A stretch of DNA of 52,162 nucleotides from Akkermansia sp. (GCA_030535875.1 JAUNRC010000011.1:1-52162); one strand, 5' to 3'. Positions 1-8,902 are shown, counted from the stretch's first letter. Notes: generated by a model not told the origin, from the sequence alone. Numbers and translations are program-made.

Positions 1-165
1 TACAAAGCCTTGAAAAATCAATGTTTTCAAAATTGCATTTTTCGGCACATTTCTTCCCTGCCCCGAAAATCGGGGGATGATGCCTGTGGATATCCGGGTG
101 TAACTGCGGCGGCGACGACTTGTCACGCCAACCGGTCTCGGCGTATCGCAGAAAAGCCGGGAGCT

Positions 166-2319
166 TCAGCGGCGGCGACGACGGGCAGCCAGAGCGCCCA
201 AGGCCAGCAAGCTCAGCGTGGTCGCAGTCGGCTCAGGCACAGTCAGTACCCGATAAACCAAGCGGGTATAATCATTCTGCCACTCAAGCTCTGCAAAGCT
301 CACATCGCCGGTCACATGCACCTTCTGCTCATTCCAGGCGGATTCCGCGTAGCCATACTGCTTCAAATCCAGCAAGATGTACTCCGTGCCGACCGTCGGC
401 ACCCCATTGAACGCCACATCGAGCGTATAGTAACCGTTGGTACTCATGATCCCATCAAGCACCAGTACTGCCGCGGACTTATTGTAATCATTGAGCGTGA
501 GAGCCAGGGTGCAGCCCTCAGCCATATCGACGATACCCATTATTGAGTTTTCCTTGCCCTCGGCAGCCAACTCGGCGCCGGCCGACATCAGTCTCAGTTT
601 ATTCACATTCAGGCTACTGCCCTGCTTGAGGCGGAGCGTGCCATTGTAAAGATTTGTTTGCCCGAGGAAGGTACCCTCGCTCGCCATGAACTCGATGTCA
701 CCCTGCTGAACCACTCCCTCATAATCGGCATTCAGATCCGCCTTACCTTCAACATATACCGAATCTTCAAAACAGATTTTCCCGCCGGCGGCGGCAGAGA
801 GTTCCAGCACCGCCGCCTGCCCCTCCAGATGTACCGCATGCTCCCCCTCATTGTCCCTGAAAAGAACAGACTCATTGTTGCGCACACTTAATGTGCCCTG
901 CGTATAAATAGCGCTACCCACTGCCGCCCGATTTTTAACGAAAGACACGGAGCCATTGTTACTGATATCCGTAACCGAACCCGCCGCACCCCATATAGCA
1001 CCACCGGCCGCCCCGCTCGAGGCCCCTTGCTGACTGACTGTGGCACTCGCAACATTATCGCTGAATAAAACCTTACCCTCATTCCCCCGCACACTCAGCC
1101 GACTGCTGCTGCCGAGATAAACGGCACCACCCTGCGCCAGGGCATCATCATTCAGGATACCATCAATCGCGCTAGCGGTTGCCACATTGCGCTCAAAGTT
1201 CACAGCGCCGCCATTCCCCTCCATCGCAAGCGTAGCACCATCGCTCAGATAAATTGCTCCACCCTTCGCCGTGTTGGCCACCTCCACCCCGCCATCAAGA
1301 AAGTTCACATCGCCTTCATTTCGGCTCACGGAACTGTCGCCATGCAGGTACAGCGCTCCGCCGTAAGCATAGCCCTCATCCTGATGAACCGCCGTCTGAT
1401 ATATCCCTACATTGATGAAGTTTATATCATCATGGTTATCATCCATCTTCAGGTCGCCGGTGTATATCGCACCGCCATAAGCATAAAAATAACATTGTGA
1501 GGAACGGGAATAGTCCTCGCTGCGGTCCAGCGCAATGCTCACATTCTCAAAGTTCACCCCGCCCCCCATACTGTGCCCGTTCCGATTTATCTCCACATTC
1601 CACTTCGCATCGGCATATATCGCGCCGCCCTTCAGATTGATACCGCAGTTCACATCACCCATGGAACTACCGTCATAACAAATATTACGAAAATCAACCG
1701 CACCCCCATTGTCATGAATATATACCCCACCATCCTCACCGGTCACCAAGTCCGATACACTGCGGAACACACCGCCGTAGCCGGAGCAAGACGTCGTATC
1801 GCTCGCCGCAGCCACCATCACACCACCCGCCGCCATCGGCTGAAAGGGCGTGAACGTCCCCTCCGTGTCGGCAGTAACATTGTGAATGCCGCTGAAACTC
1901 AAATTACCCAAACGACAAAACTCTGCCTTGCCATTGCGTACCACCTTGCCCACCGTCGCACCGGCCGTCGGAGCAAAACTCAAGTTCAATATCACCTGCT
2001 CCCACATCGGGCGGAACACATAATTGCTCAAATTAAACAAGTGCGACTGCCCCCAGCAAGGAGGGTCCTTGGGAAGTTCCGTCTGCACCGGCACTTGGTC
2101 CGTCACCGTGATATCCCGCTTCAGCAGCACCGTGAAATTGTTCTTCGAGTCCACCGCAGCCGCCAAATCCTGCGCCGTCTCAACCTCAACCGTCTTTTCC
2201 CCATAGCCGAATACCCCCTCCACTGTCGCGTCGCCCTCCTCCTCAGCCCACACTCCGGCCGACATCAGCACCAACAGCACACCTCCCGTTCCCCATATAA
2301 CTGACGGAACTTTTTTCAT
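166..2319 (-). CDS. PEP-CTERM surface protein with Pmp-like GGAI/FxxN repeats
   Basis: A 717-residue secreted protein. It starts with a signal peptide (about residues 1-25, basic MKK then a hydrophobic run ending VWA) and ends with a PEP-CTERM sorting tail: VPEP, a short hydrophobic helix, then a run of five arginines at the very C-terminus. The middle is rich in GGAIY/GGAVYL and FxxN motifs (for example FERN, FSDN, FVKN, FRDN), the pattern of chlamydial polymorphic membrane proteins and other right-handed beta-helix adhesins. Such tails are recognised and cleaved by exosortases, and an exosortase gene lies at 47086-48051. Likely role: exported cell-surface or extracellular matrix protein; ligand unknown. 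A promoter directly abuts the ATG. The beta-helix fold is inferred from repeats; sorting tail and signal are clear. Confidence 0.9.
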   Translation of the reverse strand: MKKVPSVIWGTGGVLLVLMSAGVWAEEEGDATVEGVFGYGEKTVEVETAQDLAAAVDSKNNFTVLLKRDITVTDQVPVQTELPKDPPCWGQSHLFNLSNYVFRPMWEQVILNLSFAPTAGATVGKVVRNGKAEFCRLGNLSFSGIHNVTADTEGTFTPFQPMAAGGVMVAAASDTTSCSGYGGVFRSVSDLVTGEDGGVYIHDNGGAVDFRNICYDGSSMGDVNCGINLKGGAIYADAKWNVEINRNGHSMGGGVNFENVSIALDRSEDYSRSSQCYFYAYGGAIYTGDLKMDDNHDDINFINVGIYQTAVHQDEGYAYGGALYLHGDSSVSRNEGDVNFLDGGVEVANTAKGGAIYLSDGATLAMEGNGGAVNFERNVATASAIDGILNDDALAQGGAVYLGSSSRLSVRGNEGKVLFSDNVASATVSQQGASSGAAGGAIWGAAGSVTDISNNGSVSFVKNRAAVGSAIYTQGTLSVRNNESVLFRDNEGEHAVHLEGQAAVLELSAAAGGKICFEDSVYVEGKADLNADYEGVVQQGDIEFMASEGTFLGQTNLYNGTLRLKQGSSLNVNKLRLMSAGAELAAEGKENSIMGIVDMAEGCTLALTLNDYNKSAAVLVLDGIMSTNGYYTLDVAFNGVPTVGTEYILLDLKQYGYAESAWNEQKVHVTGDVSFAELEWQNDYTRLVYRVLTVPEPTATTLSLLALGALAARRRRR

Positions 2320-2325
2320 GCCCGA

Positions 2326-2354
2326 ATGATATCTTCACGCTCCCCTCAAGTCAA
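2326..2354 (-). promoter_or_regulatory. Sigma70-type promoter of the PEP-CTERM gene, 6 nt from ATG
   Basis: Leftward TTGACT at 2349-2354, 17-base spacer, TATCAT at 2326-2331, then six bases to the ATG at 2319. A start point seven bases after the -10 would fall on the A of the ATG, so the message is probably leaderless. Confidence 0.6.
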
Positions 2355-2498
2355 TCACATTTTATAACAGCACCCGTCCCTGACAGGCGACATGACATGA
2401 TGAAATATCACCGCACGATAAGGGGCGCCGTCTGCAAAGATGGCGGCCTCTATTTTTTAAGCGAAAAAAAGCATGATATAATTGCTATCGATGGCAAA

Positions 2499-2873
2499 TT
2501 ACTCAAAATTGACTTCGACCTGCTCGGAATCGAACTCATAGCAGGCACCGGAGATAAAGTCAACAATGGCACCTACGGTAGATCCAACAGGAATAAGCAA
2601 ATTATACAACAAGGCGAGAGAAAGACTGCGCTCAAGTTTGGCGGTGCGTGCAGGACCTTTCACCGGCACAACTTCAATAATATGATCTTCATCGCGCGCA
2701 AGTTTCACCACCTGATTACCTTTGCCGTGATAAAGATTATCGACGAGAACCTGAGCCTCCGGCTGATTGGTTTTGATAGTAATTTCCTGCTGCGTGCCAT
2801 GCCAAATGGTGGCGCAGGAGTTCAGGCAAAATCCCGCTGCAATAAGAATACTGACAAGTTGAGCCCTTTTCAT
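2499..2873 (-). CDS. Small lipoprotein, function unknown
   Basis: A 124-residue protein beginning MKRAQ, chosen because this start gives a compact lipoprotein signal with a lipobox ending LNSC; the longer reading adds an unlikely 19-residue lead. The mature part has a beta-rich stretch (TIKTNQPEAQVLVDN) that resembles PEGA-like carbohydrate/peptidoglycan-associated domains, then a hydrophobic glycine-containing segment (about residues 85-105) that could be a membrane helix or buried hairpin. Its promoter faces away from that of the lipoprotein operon at 3109. Function not recognised; the PEGA resemblance is a weak inference from the NQPEAQVLVD pattern. Confidence 0.75.
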   Translation of the reverse strand: MKRAQLVSILIAAGFCLNSCATIWHGTQQEITIKTNQPEAQVLVDNLYHGKGNQVVKLARDEDHIIEVVPVKGPARTAKLERSLSLALLYNLLIPVGSTVGAIVDFISGACYEFDSEQVEVNFE

Positions 2874-2901
2874 TATCACAATATCAAAACACGCTTGCAA
2901 C

Positions 2902-2930
2902 ACTATAGTTGCCTGCCCGAAACTTGTCAA
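2902..2930 (-). promoter_or_regulatory. Promoter for the lipoprotein at 2499-2873
   Basis: Leftward TTGACA (2925-2930), 17-base spacer, TATAGT (2902-2907). It leaves a leader of roughly 20 bases before the ATG at 2873. Confidence 0.6.
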
Positions 2931-2988
2931 TCACAAAATTCGTAGGTTCTATTTCCGAGATTTGAGTAGCTTACATATCATTTTATCA

Positions 2989-3017
2989 TTGACGAGCAGA
3001 GAAAGATATTGTAGCAT
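2989..3017 (+). promoter_or_regulatory. Promoter of the Sel1-like lipoprotein genes
   Basis: TTGACG (2989-2994), 17-base spacer, TAGCAT (3012-3017). The predicted start near 3024 gives an 85-base leader before the ATG at 3109. Confidence 0.5.
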
Positions 3018-3108
3018 AATGATGCTGACTTTCGCCTATATGTTCATACAAAAACATCCCGGCAAGAAGCACAAACTCTTCAATATTCACACGATATACC
3101 AAACTGAT

Positions 3109-3609
3109 ATGAAACGCACTCTTTCCGTTCTGGCTCTCGCCTTGACTGCCGGTCTTATGATTTCCTGCTCTCAGACTCTGAGCGAGCAGCCGCCGTCGAC
3201 CGTTACCAGCACCGCATGGATTAACACCTACCAAGATGCCCTGCTGGGCGATGTCAATGCCCTGAAAAAAGTGGCTGACTGTTACTTGGTAGGCTCCAAT
3301 GGTTTCCCGAAAAGCACCCGCGATGCAGCCAACGCCTGGCAGATGGCAGCCAATCAGGGAGATGGCTATGCCTGCCGCATGATAGCTCTTTGCTATGCTG
3401 AAGGCGAGGGGCGCCTGCGCGACGACGACAAAGCTCGCAAGTACTTCGGCATGGCTGTACTTGCCGGCGACACGAGATCGGCCGAACTTCTCGACAAGCT
3501 TGAGAAGCGCATAGCCGCCGAGGAGGCTGCCGAGGCTCAGCGCCGCTACAATCAGCAGATGCAGCAGGCCCGCGCCTACAATGCCATGATAAACGCCATG
3601 TACTACTGA
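3109..3609 (+). CDS. Sel1-repeat lipoprotein
   Basis: A 166-residue lipoprotein. The ATG at 3109 was chosen because it opens a signal peptide MKRTLSVLALALTAGLMISC with lipobox MISC; the frame is open further upstream but without a signal. The mature part contains Sel1-like/TPR-like helical repeats (AANAWQMAANQGDGYACRMI followed by CYAEGEGRLRDDDKARKYF), a fold used for protein-protein contacts. The C-terminus is a charged helix and ends in MINAMYY. The next gene downstream is a shorter paralogue (shared motifs GDxNAL, NGFP, MAANQGD/AAAQGDE and an aromatic end), so the pair probably arose by duplication. Partner and role unknown. Confidence 0.85.
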   Translation: MKRTLSVLALALTAGLMISCSQTLSEQPPSTVTSTAWINTYQDALLGDVNALKKVADCYLVGSNGFPKSTRDAANAWQMAANQGDGYACRMIALCYAEGEGRLRDDDKARKYFGMAVLAGDTRSAELLDKLEKRIAAEEAAEAQRRYNQQMQQARAYNAMINAMYY

Positions 3610-3639
3610 TAAGTACTCACCTCATTCACCATTTCAACA

Positions 3640-4143
3640 ATGAAAAAGATATTCCTTCTCGGAGCTGCCGCTGCTCTTCTTTGCTCCTGCGGAGTGGGTG
3701 ACCTGCCGGTCGATCCGCCCGAAACTATCACCAATCCCGCCGCAGTAACCCTCTACCAGAAGGCCACAACGGGCGATATGAATGCTCTGCGACAGGCAGA
3801 GGCCAACTTCGCCCGCGGGCTCAATGGTTTCCCCCGCGATAACGGCAAGATGATGGAGTGCTGGAAGATGCTCGGTGAGCGCGGCTCCGCCGAGCACCAG
3901 CGCAAGCTCGGTCTGGCTTACCTGCACGGCAACGGCGTGTCGCAGAGCGACTCGAGCGCTGAAGAATGGCTCAGCCGCGCAGCGGCACAGGGCGATGAGA
4001 AGGCTCAGCTTGGTCTGCGCCTGCTCAACCACAAGACATCCAATGCCGCCTCGCGTGAGCGCGCCAGCAACTATTACAAAAATGTCACCATTCAGGACAG
4101 TTTCAACCAACTGACTGCACCGGGTGTGTACTACTACAACTGA
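3640..4143 (+). CDS. Sel1-repeat lipoprotein, paralogue of the gene before it
   Basis: A 167-residue lipoprotein with signal MKKIFLLGAAAALLCSCG (lipobox LCSC). It contains a Sel1-like pair of helices (GSAEHQRKLGLAYLHGNGV then SAEEWLSRAAAQGDEKAQLG), and ends PGVYYYN, like the aromatic tail of its upstream neighbour. It begins 30 bases after that gene and was probably co-transcribed with it. No Shine-Dalgarno sequence precedes the ATG. Likely a periplasm-facing scaffold or interaction protein; the specific role is unknown. Confidence 0.85.
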   Translation: MKKIFLLGAAAALLCSCGVGDLPVDPPETITNPAAVTLYQKATTGDMNALRQAEANFARGLNGFPRDNGKMMECWKMLGERGSAEHQRKLGLAYLHGNGVSQSDSSAEEWLSRAAAQGDEKAQLGLRLLNHKTSNAASRERASNYYKNVTIQDSFNQLTAPGVYYYN

Positions 4144-4153
4144 TATTACAATG

Positions 4154-4185
4154 CCCTGCCCGGCTGCTGAGATAGCCGGGCAGGG
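4154..4185. terminator. Strong GC-rich hairpin between two lipoprotein genes
   Basis: A perfect 12-bp stem (CCCTGCCCGGCT with its complement) and an 8-base loop lies in the 66-base gap. Only a weak T-run follows (TTT after GAAAA), so it may attenuate or protect mRNA ends rather than fully terminate. Confidence 0.5.
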
Positions 4186-4209
4186 GAAAATTTCCCTCCG
4201 CTTGTTAAT

Positions 4210-4896
4210 ATGAAAAGCTCTCTCCGCATCCTTGCAAGCGCAACTGTACTCCTGCTCTGCGCCGCGCTGAACAGTTGTTACTTCAACTCTGCCGGCCACC
4301 TGTTTGAAAAGGCCTCTTACCGCGCCGCTGCCGATGTCACCGACCTCAAGCCGGGAGATGCCGTCTACTGCAAGGACGGCGAGTACTACATCGAATTGCA
4401 GCGCTACCGTTTCGGCAAGGCCATCCGCACGCAGTACGATGCCTTCGAAACCGCTCCCATGAACCCGGCCACCAAGCACAAACTCGATGCCGATGATGTC
4501 GATATGTTCAAAATTCCGGCCGACTATGCCATGTACCTCACCGGTCAGGCCGAGGCTCCGGTCGAGCCGTCTTTCTTCGAGCGCACGGATGACGCAGATG
4601 ACATCAAACAGGGAGCAAGCACCCTGACCGTCAGTCGCGCCCCCGAGAAATACGAGTACTTCTACCACCACACCTCACCGGCTGCCGCTCTGTGGTACAC
4701 TGCCGGCGCGCTGGACTGGCTGTGCGTCGACCTTCCCGTGACCTGTCTGGAGAATACCCTGCTGGTGTGCGGCGGTTTCTTCGTTGTACTCTTCGACTCA
4801 CCTGAAGGCGCCACGACCGATGACATACCGGAGGGCGGCTTCGATCGCCAGCCCATCATCCAGAATGTGTACGAAGTGCGCAGGGTTTACTATTAA
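4210..4896 (+). CDS. Lipoprotein of unknown function
   Basis: A 228-residue lipoprotein: signal peptide with lipobox LNSC at about residue 24, then a mature region with a short domain around LKPGDAVYCKDGEYYIELQRYRF (residues 45-70). A hydrophobic stretch near residues 175-205 (LDWLCVDLPVTCLE...LVCGGFFVVLF) could be a membrane or buried helix. The same overall plan (lipobox, KDGxYYIE/SQGKWYIG segment, hydrophobic helix near the C-terminus) is seen in the lipoprotein at 38173-38796, so the two may be distant relatives. Third gene of the lipoprotein run and followed by a terminator. No known family recognised. Confidence 0.8.
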   Translation: MKSSLRILASATVLLLCAALNSCYFNSAGHLFEKASYRAAADVTDLKPGDAVYCKDGEYYIELQRYRFGKAIRTQYDAFETAPMNPATKHKLDADDVDMFKIPADYAMYLTGQAEAPVEPSFFERTDDADDIKQGASTLTVSRAPEKYEYFYHHTSPAAALWYTAGALDWLCVDLPVTCLENTLLVCGGFFVVLFDSPEGATTDDIPEGGFDRQPIIQNVYEVRRVYY

Positions 4897-4930
4897 GTTT
4901 TTTTCGACGAAATATTGATTGTTTGAATCA

Positions 4931-4963
4931 AAGCCCGTCGCCTTTTCAACAGGTGACGGGCTT
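4931..4963 (+). terminator. Rho-independent terminator after the lipoprotein genes
   Basis: A 12-bp GC-rich stem (AAGCCCGTCGCC against GGTGACGGGCTT, one mismatch) with a 9-base loop, followed by TTT. Confidence 0.75.
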
Positions 4964-5044
4964 TTTGCCGACAGAAGCCGCACTTCCCGCCGGGTATTTT
5001 ACATAGGAACGCTTGTAATCCCATACAGCGCAAGGCACTTTTGC

Positions 5045-5073
5045 TTGCATAAAAGGCCCGGCTGTGTTATGCT
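5045..5073 (+). promoter_or_regulatory. Promoter of the amino-acid ABC importer
   Basis: TTGCAT (5045-5050), 17-base spacer, TATGCT (5068-5073). The ATG at 5081 comes eight bases after the -10, again a near-leaderless layout; it decides the choice of start for the next gene. Confidence 0.5.
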
Positions 5074-5080
5074 GAGTGCC

Positions 5081-6586
5081 ATGACATCAATGAGTAACAA
5101 GGCAGGAACGGAAAAAAGCCTGTGGGAGCGCGTGCGGTTGTACGCGAGCGCCCTGCTGGCGGTAGTTCTGCTGCCGCTGCTGATGGCCTGTGAGGAACAG
5201 GCACAGGAACAAAAAACTTACACCGTGGCCATGGAGGCTACTTTCCCGCCCTACGAATTTTATCGCGACGGAGAAATAGCGGGAATCGACGTCGACATTC
5301 TCAAGGAAATCGGACGGCGCAACAATGTAAACTTCCGTCTGGAGGACATGGCGTTCGACTCCATCATCACCGCTGTACAGACGGGTAAGGTGGACCTCGT
5401 GATCTCGGGGCTCACCGTTACGGAGGATCGCCGCCGTCAGGTGGACTTCACACGCAGCTATTCCGGTGCCCGTCAGGTCATCATTGTGAAAAAAGGCTCT
5501 GCCATCAAGGGAGCTGAGGACCTGTTCAACGCAAGACTGGGCGTACAGCACGGATCTTCAGGCGACATTTATGTGACCGAGCACATTAAGGAACCGGAAC
5601 GATTTACGAACGGAGCGCTGGCCGTCTCGGCCATGAATGCCGGCAAACTCGATGCCGTAATACTCGACAATGCCCCGGCCGAAAATCACGTTGCAGGCAG
5701 CCCTGAACTCACCATCCTGCCCACCGCTCTGGCAGAAGAAGAATATGCCATGGCCATTCGTAAGGGGAACAAAGAGCTGCTCGACATGCTCAACAGCTCA
5801 CTCGATGCCATGGAGGCCGACGGTACTCTGCACGAGATTATCGAGCGCCACATGCGCGACAATAAGCCGGAGGAAGAGAAGCGCGCAGAAAGCATGCTCG
5901 GCCGCCTGGCGGATGACTTCCGCACCGATTTCATCAAGAACAATCGCTGGCACTATCTGGCGGACGGCTTTCTGGTCACCATCGAGATTGCTGCGGCGGC
6001 GGCTCTGGTAGGCATAGCGCTGGGCTTCCTCATAGCGGTCATCCGCAGCACCGCCGACCTCACGGGCAAGCTGCGCGTGCCCGACATGATATGCCGACTT
6101 TACCTCACTGTAGTGCGCGGCACTCCGGTCGTGGTACAGCTCCTCATCATCTACTTCGTCATTTTCGGCTCGGTTGATGTCAACAAAGTGCTGGTGGCCA
6201 TCGTCGCCTTCGGTCTGAACTCCGCCGCCTACGTGGCTGAGATTATCCGCTCGGGCATCATGTCTGTAGACCGCGGGCAGATGGAAGCCGGGCGCAGTCT
6301 GGGACTGGGCTATGGCTGCACCATGCGCAATGTCATTCTGCCGCAAGCCTTCAAAAATGTTCTGCCGGCGCTGGGCAATGAATTCATCGTACTGCTGAAA
6401 GAGACGAGTATATGCGGTTACATCGCTCTGCAAGACCTGACAAAAGGCGGCGACATCATCCGCAGTCAAACATACGATGCCTTCCTGCCGCTCATAGCCG
6501 TAGCCCTTATTTACCTGAGCATGGTCATTCTGCTCAGCCACCTGCTCAAGAAACTCGAACTCCGTCTGAAGAAAAATGAACGATAA
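5081..6586 (+). CDS. Amino-acid ABC transporter, fused substrate-binding protein and permease
   Basis: About 501 residues. The N-terminus carries a lipoprotein-type signal (basic and hydrophobic, lipobox LMAC), then a family 3 extracellular solute-binding domain (from YTVAMEATFPPYEFY to about residue 265), a short linker and a HisM/GlnP-type permease domain with about five membrane helices. The conserved permease EAA-type loop is visible at EAGRSLGLGYGCTMRNVILPQA. Fusion of binding protein to permease is known for GlnP-type glutamine/glutamate importers, which places the receptor directly at the membrane. The stop overlaps the ATPase gene by 11 bases, so the two are translated together. Substrate is probably a polar amino acid; which one cannot be told. 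Alternative starts at 5069 and 5090 are possible. Confidence 0.88.
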   Translation: MTSMSNKAGTEKSLWERVRLYASALLAVVLLPLLMACEEQAQEQKTYTVAMEATFPPYEFYRDGEIAGIDVDILKEIGRRNNVNFRLEDMAFDSIITAVQTGKVDLVISGLTVTEDRRRQVDFTRSYSGARQVIIVKKGSAIKGAEDLFNARLGVQHGSSGDIYVTEHIKEPERFTNGALAVSAMNAGKLDAVILDNAPAENHVAGSPELTILPTALAEEEYAMAIRKGNKELLDMLNSSLDAMEADGTLHEIIERHMRDNKPEEEKRAESMLGRLADDFRTDFIKNNRWHYLADGFLVTIEIAAAAALVGIALGFLIAVIRSTADLTGKLRVPDMICRLYLTVVRGTPVVVQLLIIYFVIFGSVDVNKVLVAIVAFGLNSAAYVAEIIRSGIMSVDRGQMEAGRSLGLGYGCTMRNVILPQAFKNVLPALGNEFIVLLKETSICGYIALQDLTKGGDIIRSQTYDAFLPLIAVALIYLSMVILLSHLLKKLELRLKKNER

Positions 6587-7313
6587 ACCCATACTCGAAG
6601 TCCGCAATCTGGTAAAGAACTTCGGAGCCCTGAAGGTCATCCGCGGAGTGGATGTCGTTGTGAAAAAGGGCGAAGTGGTGTTCCTAGTCGGACCGTCCGG
6701 TGCCGGCAAAAGCACGGTGCTGCGCTGCATGAACTTCCTCGAGAGCCCCGACGGCGGACAAGTGCTCTTCCACGGCAAAGAACCCGGTCGCAGCGAAAAA
6801 GAGCTCAATATCTACCGCAGTCGAGTGGGGATGGTCTTCCAGCACTTCAACCTTTTTCCCCACCTCAACATCCTCGACAACATCACGCTCGCACCCATTA
6901 AGTGCGGTCTGATGAGCGCAGACGAGGCTCGCCGCACCGCTCACCAGTTGTTGGAGCGAATCGGTCTGGCAGACAAGGCCGCAGCCTACCCTGCCCAGCT
7001 CTCCGGCGGTCAGAAGCAGCGCGTAGCCATCGTACGAGCCCTCGCCATGAACCCCGAGGTACTGCTCTTCGACGAGCCCACTTCCGCTCTCGACCCCGAA
7101 ATGGTCGGAGAAGTTCAGGCTCTCATGAGGGAACTGGCCCGCGACGGTATGACCATGATTGTCGTCTCACACGACATTGCCTTCGCCTGCGAACTGGCCG
7201 ACCGCATCATTTTCCTGGCGGATGGCTATGTAGTGGAGGATGATACACCAACCGAGCTGCGCAACTCCGCGAATGACCGCATACGCGAGTTCCTCGCCCT
7301 ACGCCACATGTAG
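6576..7313 (+). CDS. Amino-acid ABC transporter ATP-binding protein (GlnQ type)
   Basis: A 245-residue ABC ATPase with all nucleotide-binding motifs: Walker A GPSGAGKS (about 39-46), Q-loop in VFQHFNLFPH, signature LSGGQKQR, Walker B VLLFDEPTSALD and switch histidine in VVSHD. Length and sequence are typical of the polar amino-acid uptake subfamily. It energises the fused receptor/permease encoded immediately upstream, with which its start codon overlaps. It would sit as a dimer on the cytoplasmic face of the permease. Confidence 0.95.
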   Translation: MNDKPILEVRNLVKNFGALKVIRGVDVVVKKGEVVFLVGPSGAGKSTVLRCMNFLESPDGGQVLFHGKEPGRSEKELNIYRSRVGMVFQHFNLFPHLNILDNITLAPIKCGLMSADEARRTAHQLLERIGLADKAAAYPAQLSGGQKQRVAIVRALAMNPEVLLFDEPTSALDPEMVGEVQALMRELARDGMTMIVVSHDIAFACELADRIIFLADGYVVEDDTPTELRNSANDRIREFLALRHM

Positions 7314-7352
7314 TCGCTCCCTCCCCACCCCACAGCTTTCTTTCACCCCATC

Positions 7353-7382
7353 AAAAAGGCCGCTGTAAAAGCGGCCTTTTTT
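7353..7382. terminator. Terminator between converging importer and ftsZ
   Basis: Stem AAAAAGGCCGC / GCGGCCTTTTT with a 7-base loop and T-run. A-tract and T-tract on both sides mean it can serve both the rightward importer operon and the leftward ftsZ gene. Confidence 0.8.
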
Positions 7383-7393
7383 CGTGATAAACA

Positions 7394-8857
7394 TCATCGC
7401 GAAAACATATCGCGCAGATCATTAAAGCTAAGAGTAGGCGGAGTGTCCAGATCATCGTCCTGCGCCGGCTGCGGTCGGCGACGATGCAGGGCGGCAAAAC
7501 GTCCTGCCCCGACCGTAGATGCGTAGTTCCCCCCTTCATGCGGGGCAGGAACTTCATCTTCACGCTGAACCATATCGGGCATGAGCTCCGGTTGGTGCAT
7601 GGCAGGCTGACGATTGAAAGAAGGAACGGCATCCTCAACAGGTGCCACGTGCTCCTCCTCTTCATCGACATAGTACTCCTCCTCAACCTCTTCGCTGAAG
7701 AGCGGCTGTTCATCCGCCGGCAATTCATAGCCGGGCTCCTCCTGCCCGATGGAGCTCACCGGTACTTCCTCCGGCTCCTCCTCGAAGAGCTCATCAGCGG
7801 GCTTCTCCTCAAACTCCTGCGCCTCTTCCTCAATCGCAGGCTGCTCCTCGGGCTCCGGTTCAGGCATATTTTCCAGCGCGAACTTAAACTCCGCAGCATT
7901 GATAGAGGCGATAAGGGTCACTCTGATTTCATCGCCGAGGTGAGGCTTAACCGTGGTACCGAAGAAGATGTTGACCTCTTCGTCGGCCAGTGCCGTACGC
8001 ACGGTCTCCATCGCCGTCTTGATTTCGGTAATGGACATGCTGTCGCCACCGGCAATGTGGACCACTACCGTACGAGCAAACTTCAAAGCTCCGTGATAAG
8101 CCACCAAGGGCGACTCCAGTGCAGCGCGAGCAGCCGCGACGGCACGCTCGGGGCCATAGCCGCTACCGCTACCGAAGATGCAGCGACTGTCCTGATTTTC
8201 CAGCGCCACGGCCAATTCGTCGAGCCCGAGGTTGATGAAGCCGGGAGATGAGGCCAACATGGGTACCGAAGCCGTGGCACGGGCCAACATGCGGTCTACT
8301 TCCTCAAACACGGCGCGCGCGCCGGGACGATTGCGGAAGAGCTCCTCCATGTAATCATTCTCGAAGCAGAATACAATATCACTCAGACGAGCCACCTCTT
8401 CCAGAGCACCTTCCGCCTGCTCACGACGACGCTTGCCTTCGAAGGCGAAGGGCATGACCAAGACCGACACCAGAAACAAGCCGGCCTCACGAGCCATGCG
8501 GGCCAGCACCGGTGCAGCGCCCGAACCTGTACCGCCGCCCAAACCGGCCACCAGTACCAGCAAGCGGGCACCCTCAAACATCTTTTCAATCTCAGCGCGG
8601 CTCTCATGAGTAGCCTGACTGCCCACGGAGGGGTCGCCGCCGGAACCAAGGCCATGATTGAGACCGCCACCTAATTGCACGAACTCCACATTGCTGCCGC
8701 AGGAGCGACCCACGCGCTCATCAAGCGAAAGGGTATACAGGCGCACATTGTTCGCACTCGAACCCGCAAAGCACTGCAAAATATTGGCACCGGCACCGCC
8801 AATGCCCACAATCGCTATGCCGTCTTCCTTCTGCGGTATCGTCTGGTAAGGGAGCAT
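7394..8857 (-). CDS. ftsZ: Cell division GTPase FtsZ, divergent, with long acidic linker
   Basis: About 487 residues, the tubulin-like protein that forms the division ring. The ATG at 8857 is preferred over an upstream TTG. Visible: Rossmann start IAIVGIGGAGAN, the tubulin signature GGGTGSG (107-113), MPFAFEGKRRREQA and a C-terminal FtsZ domain up to about residue 330. Then a very acidic ~130-residue linker dominated by Glu, Pro and Asp, and a basic stretch RRRPQ before the end. Two things are odd: the T7 synergy loop reads NLGLDEL where most FtsZ have NxDxxD, so the first catalytic Asp is Gly and the second is Glu; and the C-terminal peptide (DLDTPPTLS..., then FNDLRDMFSR) only faintly resembles the usual DIPxFLR. 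It sits directly downstream of ftsA (45-base gap). Confidence 0.93.
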   Translation of the reverse strand: MLPYQTIPQKEDGIAIVGIGGAGANILQCFAGSSANNVRLYTLSLDERVGRSCGSNVEFVQLGGGLNHGLGSGGDPSVGSQATHESRAEIEKMFEGARLLVLVAGLGGGTGSGAAPVLARMAREAGLFLVSVLVMPFAFEGKRRREQAEGALEEVARLSDIVFCFENDYMEELFRNRPGARAVFEEVDRMLARATASVPMLASSPGFINLGLDELAVALENQDSRCIFGSGSGYGPERAVAAARAALESPLVAYHGALKFARTVVVHIAGGDSMSITEIKTAMETVRTALADEEVNIFFGTTVKPHLGDEIRVTLIASINAAEFKFALENMPEPEPEEQPAIEEEAQEFEEKPADELFEEEPEEVPVSSIGQEEPGYELPADEQPLFSEEVEEEYYVDEEEEHVAPVEDAVPSFNRQPAMHQPELMPDMVQREDEVPAPHEGGNYASTVGAGRFAALHRRRPQPAQDDDLDTPPTLSFNDLRDMFSR

Positions 8858-8902
8858 ATCTGTAAAAAGCTGAAAAGTTATGATAATCAATACCGCGCAC
8901 TA

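Noticed and set aside
107..182. Duplicated end of the PEP-CTERM gene (GCGGCGGCGACGAC at 107 and 169)
   Set aside because: Only about 14 bases of low-complexity Arg codons repeat; not enough to call a duplication.
1573..2304. 243-residue open frame on the + strand
   Set aside because: It is the mirror of the PEP-CTERM gene; composition is an Arg/His/Thr-rich shadow with no domain.
2397..2945. 182-residue + strand frame over the lipoprotein at 2499
   Set aside because: The reverse strand has a lipoprotein signal and a promoter; this frame has neither.
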